Shown piece by piece: positions 51,245 to 60,948 of a stretch of 64,000 nt of DNA. Source of the stretch: Terriglobia bacterium (GTDB lineage: Bacteria; Acidobacteriota; Terriglobia; Bryobacterales; Bryobacteraceae); assembly GCA_020073265.1 (NCBI GenBank), contig JAIQFN010000002.1:1-64000 (forward strand), read 5' to 3'. Made by a program: the position numbers and the translations under genes. The stretch's first letter is position 1, and each line of letters begins with the position of its first letter. The notes under the pieces are model-generated. The model saw only the letters and a program-made list of their open reading frames with translations, had not been told where the DNA came from and made no database searches.

Positions 51245-52888
51245 ATGGGTACCATAGGATCTATCGCATTCACCGGACTCAGTACTTATTCCAGCGATTT
51301 TCAAAGCATATTAGACCGTGCCAATCAGATCGCGCAAATACCGATCACCACGCTGCAGAACACCCAGTCGGACAATCTGGGAAAGAAGCAGGCGCTGATC
51401 GCCCTGAACCCGGCGGTGGACAGTTTAGGATCAGCCTTAGCGGCCTTAGGAAACCTCTCGACGAATCAGGGACTGACCGCATCGAGTTCCGATCCGAACA
51501 CGGTCTCGATGGTCAACACCGGCGCCACCTCGCCGGCCTCGTATATCGTCTCGGACATTCAATCGGTCGCCAGCACGGCCTGGGCCACATCCACTGATTT
51601 CGTGGGCGATCCGAGCAAGATCGCAGGTTCGTCCTCGGGCCAAGTGAATCTGACGGTCGGCTCGAACAGTTACACGCTCCAATTGACCAGCGACACCAAC
51701 ACTCTGAACGGCCTGCGCGACGCCATCAACGCCGCGGGGGCGGGGGTGTCGGCGACGATTCTGACTTCCGGTACGGATAACTACCTTTCGATCTCGGCCA
51801 CCAATACCGGCCAAGCCGCGATCACGCTCCAGGACATTCCCAAAGTGGATCTGATCACCAACACCGGTTCGGGATCGGAGACTTCGCTGGCGGGTTATGC
51901 CGATCCGGCCAGCACGCCGGTTTCAGCCACCGGCAAAATTGACCTGGTGGCCGGTTCCACCACCTATCATCTGGATATCACCGGCAGCAACAATCTCAAC
52001 GGCCTGGTGGATGCCATCAACAACGCGGGGGCCGGTCTGACGGCCAGCGTTACCAACGTGAGCGGGACCAATTACCTTACGGTGTCGGGCGCGGCCTCGT
52101 TGCAGCTCAACGACCTCCAGGCCCCGGTCAACCTGATCGCAAACTCCAACGCCGGCAGCAACGCCGACTTCATGTTGAACAACACCATTCACGTGGTCAG
52201 ATCCAGCAACACCGTCAGCGACATCATTCCGGGTGTGAGCTTCACGCTGAAGAATCAGACGGCCGGATCGTTCACCCTGTCGCTCACCGCGGACCCATCC
52301 CAGCTCTCGAATGCGCTGCAGACTTTCGTGAACAGCTACAACACCTTGCTGGACGACGTGAGCGCGCAGATCGGGTCATCCGCGGGACCCCTGAGCGGCG
52401 ACCTGCTGATCCGGGACATCAACTCCGATATGCAGCAGTTGGCCACCTATTGGAACACCGGCAGCAGCATCCGGAGCTTGTCCGACCTGGGAGTCGCCTT
52501 CGAAGACAACACCGGACACCTGACCTTTAACGCCAACACGTTCGACAGCCTGTCCGCCAGTCAAATGTCGGATGCCTACAAGTTCCTGGGCTCCCCGCAA
52601 TCCGGCTTGGCAATGCTGGCGAGCAACTTCACCCAGCTCAGCGATCCGGTGACCGGTCTGATTCGTGTGCAGGAAGACGGCTACGATAGCGCCAACACCC
52701 AGCTCAACGATCAGATCAACACCATGCAGGATCGGGCCACCCAGGCTCAGAACGCCATGACCGCCAAGATCCAGGCCGCCGATGCCCTGGTTGCGCAGTT
52801 GCAATCCCAGCAGACCAACGTAGACGCTTCCTTGAACAGCCTGAACTACGTACTCTACGGCCGGCAGACCAACGTGAACGGTCTCTAG
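51245..52888 (+). CDS. FliD-like flagellar hook-associated protein 2
   Basis: The 547-residue protein has a FliD N-terminal region (residues ~1-100: STYSSDFQSILDRANQIAQIPITTLQNTQSDNLGKKQALIALNPAVDSLGSALAAL), two hook-IN-like repeats TNTLNGLRDAINAAGAGVSATIL and NNLNGLVDAINNAGAGLTASVT (residues ~155 and ~260), and a FliD C-terminal coiled coil ending QQTNVDASLNSLNYVLYGRQ. FliD caps the flagellar filament. No other flagellar gene lies in the window. The gene follows the DegT gene by only 10 bases in a sugar-modification operon. It has no signal peptide, as expected for export through the flagellar system. Composition is Thr/Ser/Asn-rich, unlike its neighbours. Confidence 0.85.
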   Translation: MGTIGSIAFTGLSTYSSDFQSILDRANQIAQIPITTLQNTQSDNLGKKQALIALNPAVDSLGSALAALGNLSTNQGLTASSSDPNTVSMVNTGATSPASYIVSDIQSVASTAWATSTDFVGDPSKIAGSSSGQVNLTVGSNSYTLQLTSDTNTLNGLRDAINAAGAGVSATILTSGTDNYLSISATNTGQAAITLQDIPKVDLITNTGSGSETSLAGYADPASTPVSATGKIDLVAGSTTYHLDITGSNNLNGLVDAINNAGAGLTASVTNVSGTNYLTVSGAASLQLNDLQAPVNLIANSNAGSNADFMLNNTIHVVRSSNTVSDIIPGVSFTLKNQTAGSFTLSLTADPSQLSNALQTFVNSYNTLLDDVSAQIGSSAGPLSGDLLIRDINSDMQQLATYWNTGSSIRSLSDLGVAFEDNTGHLTFNANTFDSLSASQMSDAYKFLGSPQSGLAMLASNFTQLSDPVTGLIRVQEDGYDSANTQLNDQINTMQDRATQAQNAMTAKIQAADALVAQLQSQQTNVDASLNSLNYVLYGRQTNVNGL

Positions 52889-52906
52889 TTACTCCCGGCG
52901 CCCGCG

Positions 52907-54361
52907 TTATTCCAGCCGATAATTGGGCGCTTCCTTGGTGATGATGACGTCGTGCACGTGGCTTTCGCGCAGTCCCGCCGAAGTCACGCGCAGGAAGCTC
53001 GCCTGTTCCTGCAGTTCGCGAATGTTCCGGCAGCCGCAATAGCCCATTCCGGCCCTCAAGCCGCCCACCAGTTGATAAACCAGCTCCGACAAGGGCCCCT
53101 TATACGGAACGCGGCCTTCGATTCCTTCCGGCACCAGCTTGCCGCTCAGATCCTGAGAGTAGCGGTCCGAAGATCCCTGCGACATCGCGCCCATGGATCC
53201 CATTCCGCGATAACTCTTGAAAGTGCGGCCTTGGTACAGAATCGTCTCGCCCGGGCTTTCTTCGGTTCCAGCCAGCAGGCTCCCGATCATAACCGCATCG
53301 GCACCGGCCGCGATGGCCTTGGTGACATCGCCGGAGAACTTGATGCCGCCGTCGGAAATGAGCGGCACTCCCGAACCCCGCGTGGCGCGCGAGCACTCCG
53401 CGATGGCCGTGATCTGCGGCACGCCGGCGCCGCTGACCACCCGCGTGGTGCAGATCGATCCCGGTCCGATGCCGACCTTGATTCCGTCCGCACCTAGCTC
53501 GATCAGATCGCGGGCGCCTTCAAAGGTCGCCACGTTGCCGGCGATAAGATCCACATCCGGAAGCTTCTGCCTGAGCGTCCGCAGGGCCTGCATCACGCCC
53601 TCCTGATGGCCGTGCGCCGAATCCACCACGATGACGTCTGCTTTCTTGGCCACCAGCTCTTGCGCGCGCTCCAGAAATTCTCCAGTGGACCCGACCGCGG
53701 CGCCCACCCGCAGCCGCCCCTGCGAATCCTTGGCCGCGTTCGGATACTTCAGCTTCTTCTGAATGTCCTTGACCGTGATCAGACCCTTCAGCGCGTATTG
53801 ATCGTCCACCACCAGCAGCTTCTCGACGCGATGGCGGTGCAGGATCTGCTCGGCTTCTTCGAGCGTGGTCCCCACCGGCACGGTGATCAGGTGCTCCTTG
53901 GTCATGACTTGCGAGATCGGCAGATCGAAGCGCGTCTCGAAGCGCAGATCCCGATTGGTCAGAATGCCCACCAGCTTGCCGTCCTTGGTGACCGGCACGC
54001 CCGAGATGCGATAGCGCTTCATCAGTTCCAGCGCGTCCGAAATCTTCTTCTCGGGGCCGATGGTGATGGGATCGACAATCATGCCGCTCTCACTGCGCTT
54101 CACGCGGTCTACTTCCTCGGCCTGGCGGTCGATGGTCATGTTGCGATGGATGAACCCGATGCCGCCCTGTTGCGCCAGCGCGATGGCCAGGTGGGATTCT
54201 GTCACCGTGTCCATGGCCGAGCTGACGATGGGGATGTTGAGACCGATGTGCCGCGTCAGGCAGGTGCGCGTATCCGTCTGCGCCGGAATCACTCCGCTGC
54301 GCGCCGGCTGCAGGAGCACGTCGTCGAATGTGAGGCCTTCGGGAATGGTTTCTGGAATCAT
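52907..54361 (-). CDS. guaB: Inosine-5'-monophosphate dehydrogenase
   Basis: The 484-residue protein catalyses NAD-dependent IMP to XMP, the first guanine-specific step. It has [15 protein letters not shown] at the start, [12 protein letters not shown], a tandem CBS pair (residues ~95-205: ...[22 protein letters not shown] and [17 protein letters not shown]-type repeats), [20 protein letters not shown] with the catalytic Cys near residue 300, and [11 protein letters not shown] of the flap. The frame runs upstream; ATG 54361 (MIPETIPEG) is preferred, with ATG 54379 (MVGTPS) as alternative. It is divergent from the CMD gene by 72 bases. Confidence 0.96.
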   Translation of the reverse strand: MIPETIPEGLTFDDVLLQPARSGVIPAQTDTRTCLTRHIGLNIPIVSSAMDTVTESHLAIALAQQGGIGFIHRNMTIDRQAEEVDRVKRSESGMIVDPITIGPEKKISDALELMKRYRISGVPVTKDGKLVGILTNRDLRFETRFDLPISQVMTKEHLITVPVGTTLEEAEQILHRHRVEKLLVVDDQYALKGLITVKDIQKKLKYPNAAKDSQGRLRVGAAVGSTGEFLERAQELVAKKADVIVVDSAHGHQEGVMQALRTLRQKLPDVDLIAGNVATFEGARDLIELGADGIKVGIGPGSICTTRVVSGAGVPQITAIAECSRATRGSGVPLISDGGIKFSGDVTKAIAAGADAVMIGSLLAGTEESPGETILYQGRTFKSYRGMGSMGAMSQGSSDRYSQDLSGKLVPEGIEGRVPYKGPLSELVYQLVGGLRAGMGYCGCRNIRELQEQASFLRVTSAGLRESHVHDVIITKEAPNYRLE

Positions 54362-54433
54362 GCTAGGGGTACCTACCATTATGCCGCGAACCGCTAGGAT
54401 GTTTCGAGGAGCACTCAGCAAGGAGACAACCGC

Positions 54434-54844
54434 ATGGCAACTTTGGGATTCATCGAATACCAGGACGCGAGTCCGGAAGTGCGCGCCGTCTACGACGACA
54501 TCATGGCGACCCGGAAAACGGATTGGATCAACAATTTCTGGAAGGCTCTGGCGCACGACCCGGTGACGCTGCGGCGCACGTGGTCGAGCATCAAGGAAAT
54601 CATGGCGCCGGGCGCGTTGGATCCGCTCACCAAGGAAATGCTCTACCTGGCGGTCAGCGTAACCAACCAGTGCGGTTACTGCATCGCGTCCCACACGGCC
54701 GCGGCGCGTAAGGCGGGCATGTCGGATGCAATGTTCGCGGAGTTGATGGCGGTGACTGGAATGGCGAATGAGACCAACCGCCTGGTCAGCGGCTACCAGG
54801 TGGAGATCGACCAGCGCTTTCTGGCGGCGCCGGGCAAGAAATAA
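54434..54844 (+). CDS. Carboxymuconolactone decarboxylase / AhpD-like protein
   Basis: The 136-residue protein has the AhpD/CMD helical fold with Cys80, Cys83 and His87 in [20 protein letters not shown], the redox centre of AhpD-type peroxidase partners. A preceding [10 protein letters not shown] stretch holds the Glu of the proton relay. AAGGAGA before ATG 54434 is a strong ribosome site. Likely role is in peroxide or thiol redox protection, or as an uncharacterised CMD protein. It stands alone. Confidence 0.88.
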   Translation: MATLGFIEYQDASPEVRAVYDDIMATRKTDWINNFWKALAHDPVTLRRTWSSIKEIMAPGALDPLTKEMLYLAVSVTNQCGYCIASHTAAARKAGMSDAMFAELMAVTGMANETNRLVSGYQVEIDQRFLAAPGKK

Positions 54845-54857
54845 CGAACGCGCCGGT

Positions 54858-55748
54858 TCAACCGCGAGCCGCCGGCATAGCTTTGTCGGCGTCGGCTTCG
54901 GCGATCACCGGGTTTTTCAGTTCGCCGATCCCCGCCACGCTGACCACCACTTCATCTCGAGGCCGCAGGAAGCGAGGCGGCTTGCGCGCGAACCCCACTC
55001 CGGCGGGCGTGCCCGTCGACACCACGTCGCCCGGCTCCAGCGTCATCACGCTGGATAGAAACGCGATCAGTTCCGGAATCTTGAAAATCAGCTCGCGCGT
55101 ATTGGAGTGCTGCAGTTCTTCGCCATTGATGCGCAGGCTGATGTCGAGCGCGTGCGGATCGGCGATCTCGTCCCGGCTCACGATGTGCGGCCCCATGGGC
55201 GCGAAGGTGTCGAAGGTCTTGCCCATGAGCCATTGCGTGGTGGCCATCTGAAAGTCGCGCGCGCTGACGTCGTTGACGATGGTGTAGCCGAAAACGTGCT
55301 GTTGCCAGTCCGCGGCCGCGATGTGCCGGCCGCCCCGGCCGATCACGAACGCGAATTCGGCCTCATAGTCGGGCCTGGAGGAATTCTTCGGCAACACGAT
55401 GGGGTCGCCTGGCCCGATCACCGAGCTGGAAAACTTCGAGAATATGGTGGGAACCTTGGGAACTTCCGCGCCGGCCTCGCGGGCGTGATCCAGATAGTTG
55501 AGGCCCACGCAGATCAGCTTGGGTGGCCGCGGTACCGGCGCCAGCAGACGGACCGAATCCAGTGCAAAGCTGGATCCTTCGGCCGGGTGATAGATGGAGT
55601 TCTCGATCTTGGCCTTGGCCTTTTCGCCGCCCGCCAGGATCGACAACATGTCCGGGAACCCGGCGCCGGAGAGCGACACCACCTGATCCCGAACGATCGC
55701 GCCGGCTTCCGGCTGGCCTCCCGGACGCCTGAAAGTCACCAGTCTCAT
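54858..55748 (-). CDS. Fumarylacetoacetate hydrolase family protein
   Basis: The 296-residue protein has the FAH C-terminal domain: [41 protein letters not shown] near residue 78, [16 protein letters not shown] with metal-binding acids, [34 protein letters not shown] and [17 protein letters not shown]. The first 70 residues are the short N-terminal domain of YcgM-like proteins. The family includes acylpyruvate hydrolases, oxaloacetate decarboxylases and ring-fission enzymes; substrate is open. An 8-bp tandem repeat precedes its start. Confidence 0.92.
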   Translation of the reverse strand: MRLVTFRRPGGQPEAGAIVRDQVVSLSGAGFPDMLSILAGGEKAKAKIENSIYHPAEGSSFALDSVRLLAPVPRPPKLICVGLNYLDHAREAGAEVPKVPTIFSKFSSSVIGPGDPIVLPKNSSRPDYEAEFAFVIGRGGRHIAAADWQQHVFGYTIVNDVSARDFQMATTQWLMGKTFDTFAPMGPHIVSRDEIADPHALDISLRINGEELQHSNTRELIFKIPELIAFLSSVMTLEPGDVVSTGTPAGVGFARKPPRFLRPRDEVVVSVAGIGELKNPVIAEADADKAMPAARG

Positions 55749-55758
55749 CGCTGATCAG

Positions 55759-55794
55759 AACCAAAGAACCAACGAACTAGAAACCAGACAACGG
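55759..55794. repeat. 8-bp tandem repeat tract (consensus AACCAAAG), locus 1
   Basis: Units read AACCAAAG, AACCAACG, AACTAGA, AACCAGAC and AACGG, in the 48-base spacer between the rpmB stop and the FAH gene start. The same unit recurs at 62492-62547. It is an array of diverged copies, not a CRISPR, because units abut without spacers. Confidence 0.75.
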
Positions 55795-55796
55795 TT

Positions 55797-55988
55797 TTAA
55801 GCGGCTTTTTGCACTTTTCCGCTTCGAATGCAGGCCGTGCAAACGCGGATGCGCTTGGAAGCGCCGTTTACGATGGCGCGCACCGTCTGCAAATTGAGAT
55901 TCCAGCGGCGCTTGGTCACGTTGTGCGCGTGGCTGATCCGGTTACCAAACCGGGGGCCGCGCCCGCAGACTTCACATACTTTCGCCAT
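55797..55988 (-). CDS. rpmB: 50S ribosomal protein L28
   Basis: The 63-residue protein matches L28: MAKVCEVCGRGPRFGNRISHAHN followed by KRRWNLNLQTVRAIVNG and KRIRVCTACIRSGKV. Four cysteines (two CxxC pairs, C5/C8 and the CTAC pair) make it the zinc-binding form. The open frame extends upstream, but ATG 55988 is the universal start. Its stop is followed by the tandem repeat tract. Confidence 0.97.
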   Translation of the reverse strand: MAKVCEVCGRGPRFGNRISHAHNVTKRRWNLNLQTVRAIVNGASKRIRVCTACIRSGKVQKAA

Positions 55989-56089
55989 AGTGGTCGCTCC
56001 TAGGTGGAAGCTCCAGTCTATCAATTTGACCCGGGTCCCGCAACCGATCTGATATTCTGACAAGATCATCCCACTCGAGGACTTCCGCC

Positions 56090-56272
56090 TTGACCGATTT
56101 CAACCACATTCACTCTCGCGACGGTGAGGACTGGATCTGCGGCCGGAGCATGGCCGTCCACGACGAGCAGTTGCTGCACTGCGAGGGTCGCGATCCGGAC
56201 GAAGAGGAAGCCTGCCGCCTGTGCGCCGAGCGGATCATTTTCAACTTCGGCGATCCCATGCACGTGCATTGA
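56090..56272 (+). CDS. Small Cys/His-containing protein, unknown function
   Basis: The 60-residue acidic protein (TTG start, GAGG upstream) contains WICGRSMAVHDEQLLHCEGRDPDEEEACRLCAERIIFNFGDPMHVH. Four cysteines, including a CRLC pair, and several histidines suggest a small zinc fold. It is divergent from rpmB. No named family is recognised, and the start is not certain. Confidence 0.5.
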   Translation: MTDFNHIHSRDGEDWICGRSMAVHDEQLLHCEGRDPDEEEACRLCAERIIFNFGDPMHVH

Positions 56273-56287
56273 CGCCGGGTGCGTGCT

Positions 56288-58582
56288 TCAGACGCGCAGT
56301 TCGTATCCGGCCGCGCGCAGGGCCTCGATGGCGCGATTCCGGATGGCGCTCACTTCGTCGCTCGACAAGGTCCGGTCGCTCGCGCCGACGGTCAGACGAT
56401 ACGAGACACTCTTGCGATCCTCGGGAAGCGGCGCGCCCGTGTATTGGCGCACAAACTCGATTTCCACCAGGCCGTCGCCCGCAGCCGCAACCAGACGCCG
56501 CTCGATCTCTCCGGCCGGCTGGCGCAGATCCGCGACCACCGACAGGTCGAACGCGCTGGTCGGGAAGCGGCGCAACGGCTGATAGCGGCGCTCCCGGGTG
56601 TCGAGGCGCTGCACTTCAGCGAGGTCAAGATCAACCACCGCGGCCCGCCCTTCCACTCCCAGCATGGGATGCATCTCGAACAGCCGGCCGATATCCGCGC
56701 CGCGCCAGGTCAGGACCGCCGCCCGCTCGGGATGCTCGAAGGGCCGCGCCTCCGCCGGACGAACCTGGCAACCCGGCATCAGGCATTCGGCCAACCGCTT
56801 CAACTCGAACAGCGACGCGTTGCCATCGCCTTCTCGCTCGTACATCGCGGCGGCGAAATGCGGGATCTCTTCCGGAAGTCCCTTCTCACGGCGATGAATC
56901 TCGCGGCCGATTTCGAACAGGCGGAATTAGGTCAGCCGCCGGCTGTTGTCGAGAACGTTTTTGCGGATACCCGGCAGCAGGCTGGTCCGCAACAGCGTCT
57001 GATCGGACGCGATGGGGTTGGTCACCTTCACATGCGCTTCGGGATCGAACCGGAAGGCGCGCGCCATTTCCTCGCTCACGAACGAGTAGTTCGAAACCTC
57101 GGTGAATCCCTGAGCCGTGGCCATGCTCCGGACTCGCCGGTAGTAGAGCCGCGCAGGATTTTCAGGCGGCACCACCGCTGCGATCGAAGGCGCCCGCGGT
57201 GTGATGGATTCATAGCCGATCATCCGCCCCACTTCTTCGAGCAGATCGTCTTTGATCGAGACGTCCTTGGTGGCGCGCCAGCTCGGGACCGTGACTGAGA
57301 AGCGGCCCGGAGCGGTTTCCTGCACCCCGAATTCCAGAGACTCCAGAATGGAGCGAACTTCGGCGCCGGTGAGCGAGCGACCCAGTTTTCGGATCAGCCA
57401 GTCCACCGCGAGCTCGATCGAAGGCGGGGATTTCAAGGGCGCTTTGCGATCCGCCAGCCCGCCGGCCAGACGGATTCCCGGCGAAACCTGTTCCAGCAAT
57501 TCCACGGCTCGCGCCAGGCCGCGCACTGTGTTCACCGGATCCTGCGACTTCTCGAACCGCATGGACGCGTCGGTGCGGAGCTTCAGCGCGACCGACGTCT
57601 TGCGAACGCTGGTGGCCTGGAAGTTCGCGCTTTCGAGCACGATGCGCCTGGTGTCCGGTCCGATCGCGCTTGCGAGGCCGCCGATCACGCCCGCGATCGC
57701 CACCGGCCCTGCGCGGTCGGCAATCACCAGATTGGACGGAGTGAGATCGTAGCTCTCTTCGTTCAACGCCACCGCCCGCTCGCCTCGCCGCGCGCTGCGC
57801 ACGAAGATGGTATCGCCCGCGAGCTTGTCCGCATCGAAAGCATGCATGGGCTGCGCCAGCTCGGACATTACGTAGTTCGTCACGTCGACGATGTTGTTGA
57901 TGGCGTTCAAGCCGATCGCTTCCAGCCGGTACTGCAACCATAGCGGCGAAGGCCGCACGGTGACGTTTTCGAAAACCAGCGCGCTGTATCGCGGGCACAG
58001 GGTCAGGTCCTCGATCTCCACCTTGATCGCGGCCGGACCGCCAGGCAGCCGGTCGAGATGCACCGGGTCGCGCAGCGGCTGATGCGTGATGGCAGCTACC
58101 TCGCGCGCCAGGCCGTGATGGCCCCACAAGTCCGGCCGGTGCGTGAGCGACTTGTTGTCGACTTCGATCACCGTATCGGGCGTCGGCAGCACTTCGCTTT
58201 CGAGCTCCACGATGCCGCCGTGGTCGCGAGTGGCGCCCAGTTCCAAGCCGCTCGCCAGCATGCCATCGCTCGCCACTCCTTCGATGACCGCCGCATCCAC
58301 CGGAACGTAAATGGTCAGCATCCCGGGCCGGCAGTTGGGCGCGCCGCACACCACCGTCTTCCGGCCGTAACGGGCCGTATCGACTACGACAATCTGGTTG
58401 TGGCTGCCTTCGATCCATTCGACACCCACCACGCGCGCCACCGAAGCGGTCGAGAGCGGCCCGCCTACCGGTTCCAGGCCTTCGCATTCGGCCGTCTTCA
58501 TGGTGATCAGGCGCAACAGTTCCTGCGGTGTTTCATCCAGCGCCGGAACCAGCTCACGAATCCAGTTGTAAGAGAATTTCAT
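56288..58582 (-). pseudogene. pheT: Phenylalanyl-tRNA synthetase beta subunit with in-frame TAA
   Basis: Two halves lie in one frame, separated by TAA at 56929-56927 (codon 552). The first 551 residues hold an OB-fold tRNA-binding part, B3/B4 domain (RPDLWGHHGLAREVAAI, CPRYSAL) and B5 (PSIELAVDWLIRKLGRSLTGAEV). After the stop the same frame reads FRLFEIGREIHRREKGLPEE and continues to the FDX-ACB domain at the end (RRFPTSAFDLSVVADLRQP...). NSRRLT-stop-FRLFEIG shows that one codon, probably Glu or Tyr, became TAA by a single base change. PheT is essential, so this is a sequencing error, a readthrough site or true split. Internal ATG 56845 could start the C-terminal part. Confidence 0.9.
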
Positions 58583-58594
58583 CGGGTCGCCGCG

Positions 58595-59620
58595 TCAGAA
58601 TTGGCTCAGGAAGCGCAGATCGCCGCTCTGCAGCAAGCGGATGTCGTCGATGCCATAACGCATCATGGCCAGGCGCGTCAGACCCAGGCCGAAGGCGAAG
58701 CCGCCCCATTCATCCGGATCGATGCCGCTCATCCGCAAAACGTTGGGCTGTACCAGGCCGCAGGGCAGCAGCTCCACCCAGCCGCTCTGCTTGCACACCG
58801 GGCAACCAGGGCCGCCGCAGATCAGGCATTGGACATCCAACTCGAAACCCGGCTCGACGAACGGGAAGTAACCAGGCCTCAGCCGCACCGTGACTTCGCG
58901 CCGAAAAATGGCGCTCAGCAGCGTCTTCATGAAATAAATCAGGTGCGCCACCGACACATCTCGATCCACCATCATGCCTTCCACCTGGTAGAACGTATGT
59001 TCGTGCGACGCGTCCACTTCTTCGTTGCGGAAAGCGCGGCCGGGCGCGATCATGCGCAGAGGCGGGCCGAGTTTCTCCATGCCGCGCACCTGCACGGGCG
59101 AGGTGTGCGTGCGCAGCAGGTTGCCGCCCTCCAGCCAGAACGTATCCTGCATGTCGCGCGCCGGATGTTCCGGAGGAATGTTGAGCGCATCGAAGTTGTG
59201 ATATTCGGTCTCCACCTCGGGGCCGTCCAGCACCGCAAAGCCGAGCGAAGTAAACAGGTCCTCGATTTCGTCCTGGATCTGCGTCACCGGATGCAGACTT
59301 CCCGGCCGGGGACCGGGTGCGGGCAGCGTGAGATCCACCCATTCGGCGCGAAGCCGCTGGTTGAGCGCGTCCGAGGCGAAGGCTTGCTTCCTGGATTCAA
59401 ACGCGCTTTCGAGCGCTTGTTTGGCGGCGTTGAGAGCTTTTCCGGCGCTGGCACGTTCCTCGGGCGTCAGTTTTCCGAAGTCCTTGCTGATTTGCGCCAG
59501 CGATCCTTTGCGGCCCAGCACATCGACGCGGACCGCCTCCAGCGCCTCTGAATCGATCGCCTCCTGGATTCGCGCCAGAGCCCCCGCCTCCAGCTTCTGA
59601 ATTTGATCGTCGAGCTTCAT
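58595..59620 (-). CDS. pheS: Phenylalanyl-tRNA synthetase alpha subunit
   Basis: The 341-residue class II synthetase subunit has an N-terminal coiled coil (LDDQIQKLEAGALARIQEAIDSE), class II motif 1 HPVTQIQDEIEDLFTSLGF, motif 2 FRNEEVDASHEHTFYQVEGMMVD, RPGYFPFVEPGFELDVQC, a Cys-rich CLICGGPGCPVCKQSGWVE zinc loop common in many bacteria, and motif 3 FGLGLTRLAMMRYGIDDIR. The frame extends upstream, but ATG 59620 fits the family; it overlaps the upstream gene stop by four bases. pheT follows 12 bases later. The alpha subunit looks fully intact. Confidence 0.96.
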   Translation of the reverse strand: MKLDDQIQKLEAGALARIQEAIDSEALEAVRVDVLGRKGSLAQISKDFGKLTPEERASAGKALNAAKQALESAFESRKQAFASDALNQRLRAEWVDLTLPAPGPRPGSLHPVTQIQDEIEDLFTSLGFAVLDGPEVETEYHNFDALNIPPEHPARDMQDTFWLEGGNLLRTHTSPVQVRGMEKLGPPLRMIAPGRAFRNEEVDASHEHTFYQVEGMMVDRDVSVAHLIYFMKTLLSAIFRREVTVRLRPGYFPFVEPGFELDVQCLICGGPGCPVCKQSGWVELLPCGLVQPNVLRMSGIDPDEWGGFAFGLGLTRLAMMRYGIDDIRLLQSGDLRFLSQF

Positions 59621-60078
59621 GCCGCCGGTTGGAACAGGTGTTCCGTTTTCGCCAGTTCCCAATCCAGGTGGTTGATGTAAAACAACAGCAGCGCTGCCGG
59701 ATACGCAGCGTGGAACTTTTCGTACACCTTCTGCTGCCAGCCTGCCACCAGGTACTTCGCGGCTTCCAGGTCCTTGGCGAAGAAGCCGTCTTCGTTGGGG
59801 ATACCCAACTCGTCGAGCACCGCTTTGATCATGTCGAGGTGGGACACCAGGATGGCCTGAGAAAGATCGGTGGCGAAATCTTCGTCCTTCTCGCCGAGCC
59901 GCGACCACAGGCGCGCTTCCGCCTTGCGGATGCTTTCTGAGTTGAGCTTGGCGACGTGCAGCCGCGCTTTCATGCGATCGAACAGTTGGTAGGTTTTCAG
60001 TTTGCCGATCGAGATGCCGCGCAGGAGCTGAGCGAAGGACGGCTGGCCCAGGCCAAGGAAGATCTCCGAGAGCTGCAT
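59617..60078 (-). CDS. Conserved-looking protein coupled to pheS, unknown function
   Basis: The 153-residue protein is mainly helical (LSEIFLGLGQPSFAQLLRGISIGKLKTYQLFDRMKARLHVAKLN..., EARLWSRLGEKDEDFATDLSQAILVSHLDMIKAVLDELGIPNEDGFFAKDLEAAKYLV). No signal peptide, membrane segment or known catalytic motif is seen. The ATG at 60078 is a reasonable start; the frame extends upstream with poor composition. Its TGA overlaps the pheS ATG, so its translation is coupled to the synthetase operon, suggesting a link to translation. Confidence 0.65.
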   Translation of the reverse strand: MQLSEIFLGLGQPSFAQLLRGISIGKLKTYQLFDRMKARLHVAKLNSESIRKAEARLWSRLGEKDEDFATDLSQAILVSHLDMIKAVLDELGIPNEDGFFAKDLEAAKYLVAGWQQKVYEKFHAAYPAALLLFYINHLDWELAKTEHLFQPAA

Positions 60079-60153
60079 AAAAGGCCAGCGTAGCATGCGG
60101 CCTGTCCTGCCCGCCGCCATTTGCGGCCCGATTCGCGGTTCTGGCACACTCAA

Positions 60154-60948
60154 ATGTGCATGCTTCGCAGTCTGGCCGGCCGCTTGTCTCGCGCGTGTTT
60201 GGCTCTCTCGGTCATCTCCGCGTCGCATCCTCAATCCAAGCCGGCCGGCAATGCCGCCGCATCCTCGTTCTCCAAAGAAGCGCTGGACTATAGCGTCGAG
60301 TGGCGCCTCATCTTCGCCGGGAACGCTCGCCTGACCATGGATCCTGCCGGCACCCCGGACCAGGGCCTCTGGAAAGCCAGGCTGCACCTCGAATCCGGCG
60401 GCTTGATCTCGAAGCTGTATCGCATCGACGACAACTACGAAGCCGACATGGACGACCATTTCTGCGCCAGCCGCACCACTCTGGATGCGATGGAAAGGAG
60501 CCGCCACCACGAGACCAAGGTGGAATACGATCGCGCCCGCGGGAGAGCCAGCTATGTCGAGCGGGACCTGCTGAAGAATACGACCATCAAAACCGCGGAA
60601 ACAGAAATCCCCGCGTGCGTCAGCGACATCATCGGCGGCCTCTACAAATTGAGAACCATGAGACTGGAACCAGGCCAGTCCGATCAGCTAATACTTAGCG
60701 ACGGCAAGAAGACGGCCTCCGCGCGGGTGGACGCACAAGCGCGCGAAACGGTCAAGACCAACGCGGGAACCTTCAACACCGTGCGGTACGAAGCCCACAT
60801 TTTCAATGGTGTCCTGTACGCCCGCAAGGCGCAGTTCCTGATGTGGGTGACCGACGACGCGCGACGCCTCCCGGTTCAGTTCCGCGCACGCATGAGCTTC
60901 CCCATCGGCTCGATCACCTTGCAACTGGATAAGGAGGGGCACGAGTGA
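60154..60948 (+). CDS. DUF3108-type secreted protein
   Basis: The 264-residue protein has a signal peptide (MLRSLAGRLSRACLALSVISASH) and a DUF3108 domain: LDYSVEWRLIFAGNARLTMDP near residue 40, ...LESGGLISKLYRIDDNYEADMD, and VKTNAGTFNTVRYEAHIFNGVLYARKAQFLMWVTDDARRLPVQFRARMSFPIGSITLQL at the end. Function unknown; such proteins are periplasmic. ATG 60154 is chosen; 60160 is equally possible. The end overlaps the next gene by four bases (GTGA). Confidence 0.78.
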   Translation: MCMLRSLAGRLSRACLALSVISASHPQSKPAGNAAASSFSKEALDYSVEWRLIFAGNARLTMDPAGTPDQGLWKARLHLESGGLISKLYRIDDNYEADMDDHFCASRTTLDAMERSRHHETKVEYDRARGRASYVERDLLKNTTIKTAETEIPACVSDIIGGLYKLRTMRLEPGQSDQLILSDGKKTASARVDAQARETVKTNAGTFNTVRYEAHIFNGVLYARKAQFLMWVTDDARRLPVQFRARMSFPIGSITLQLDKEGHE

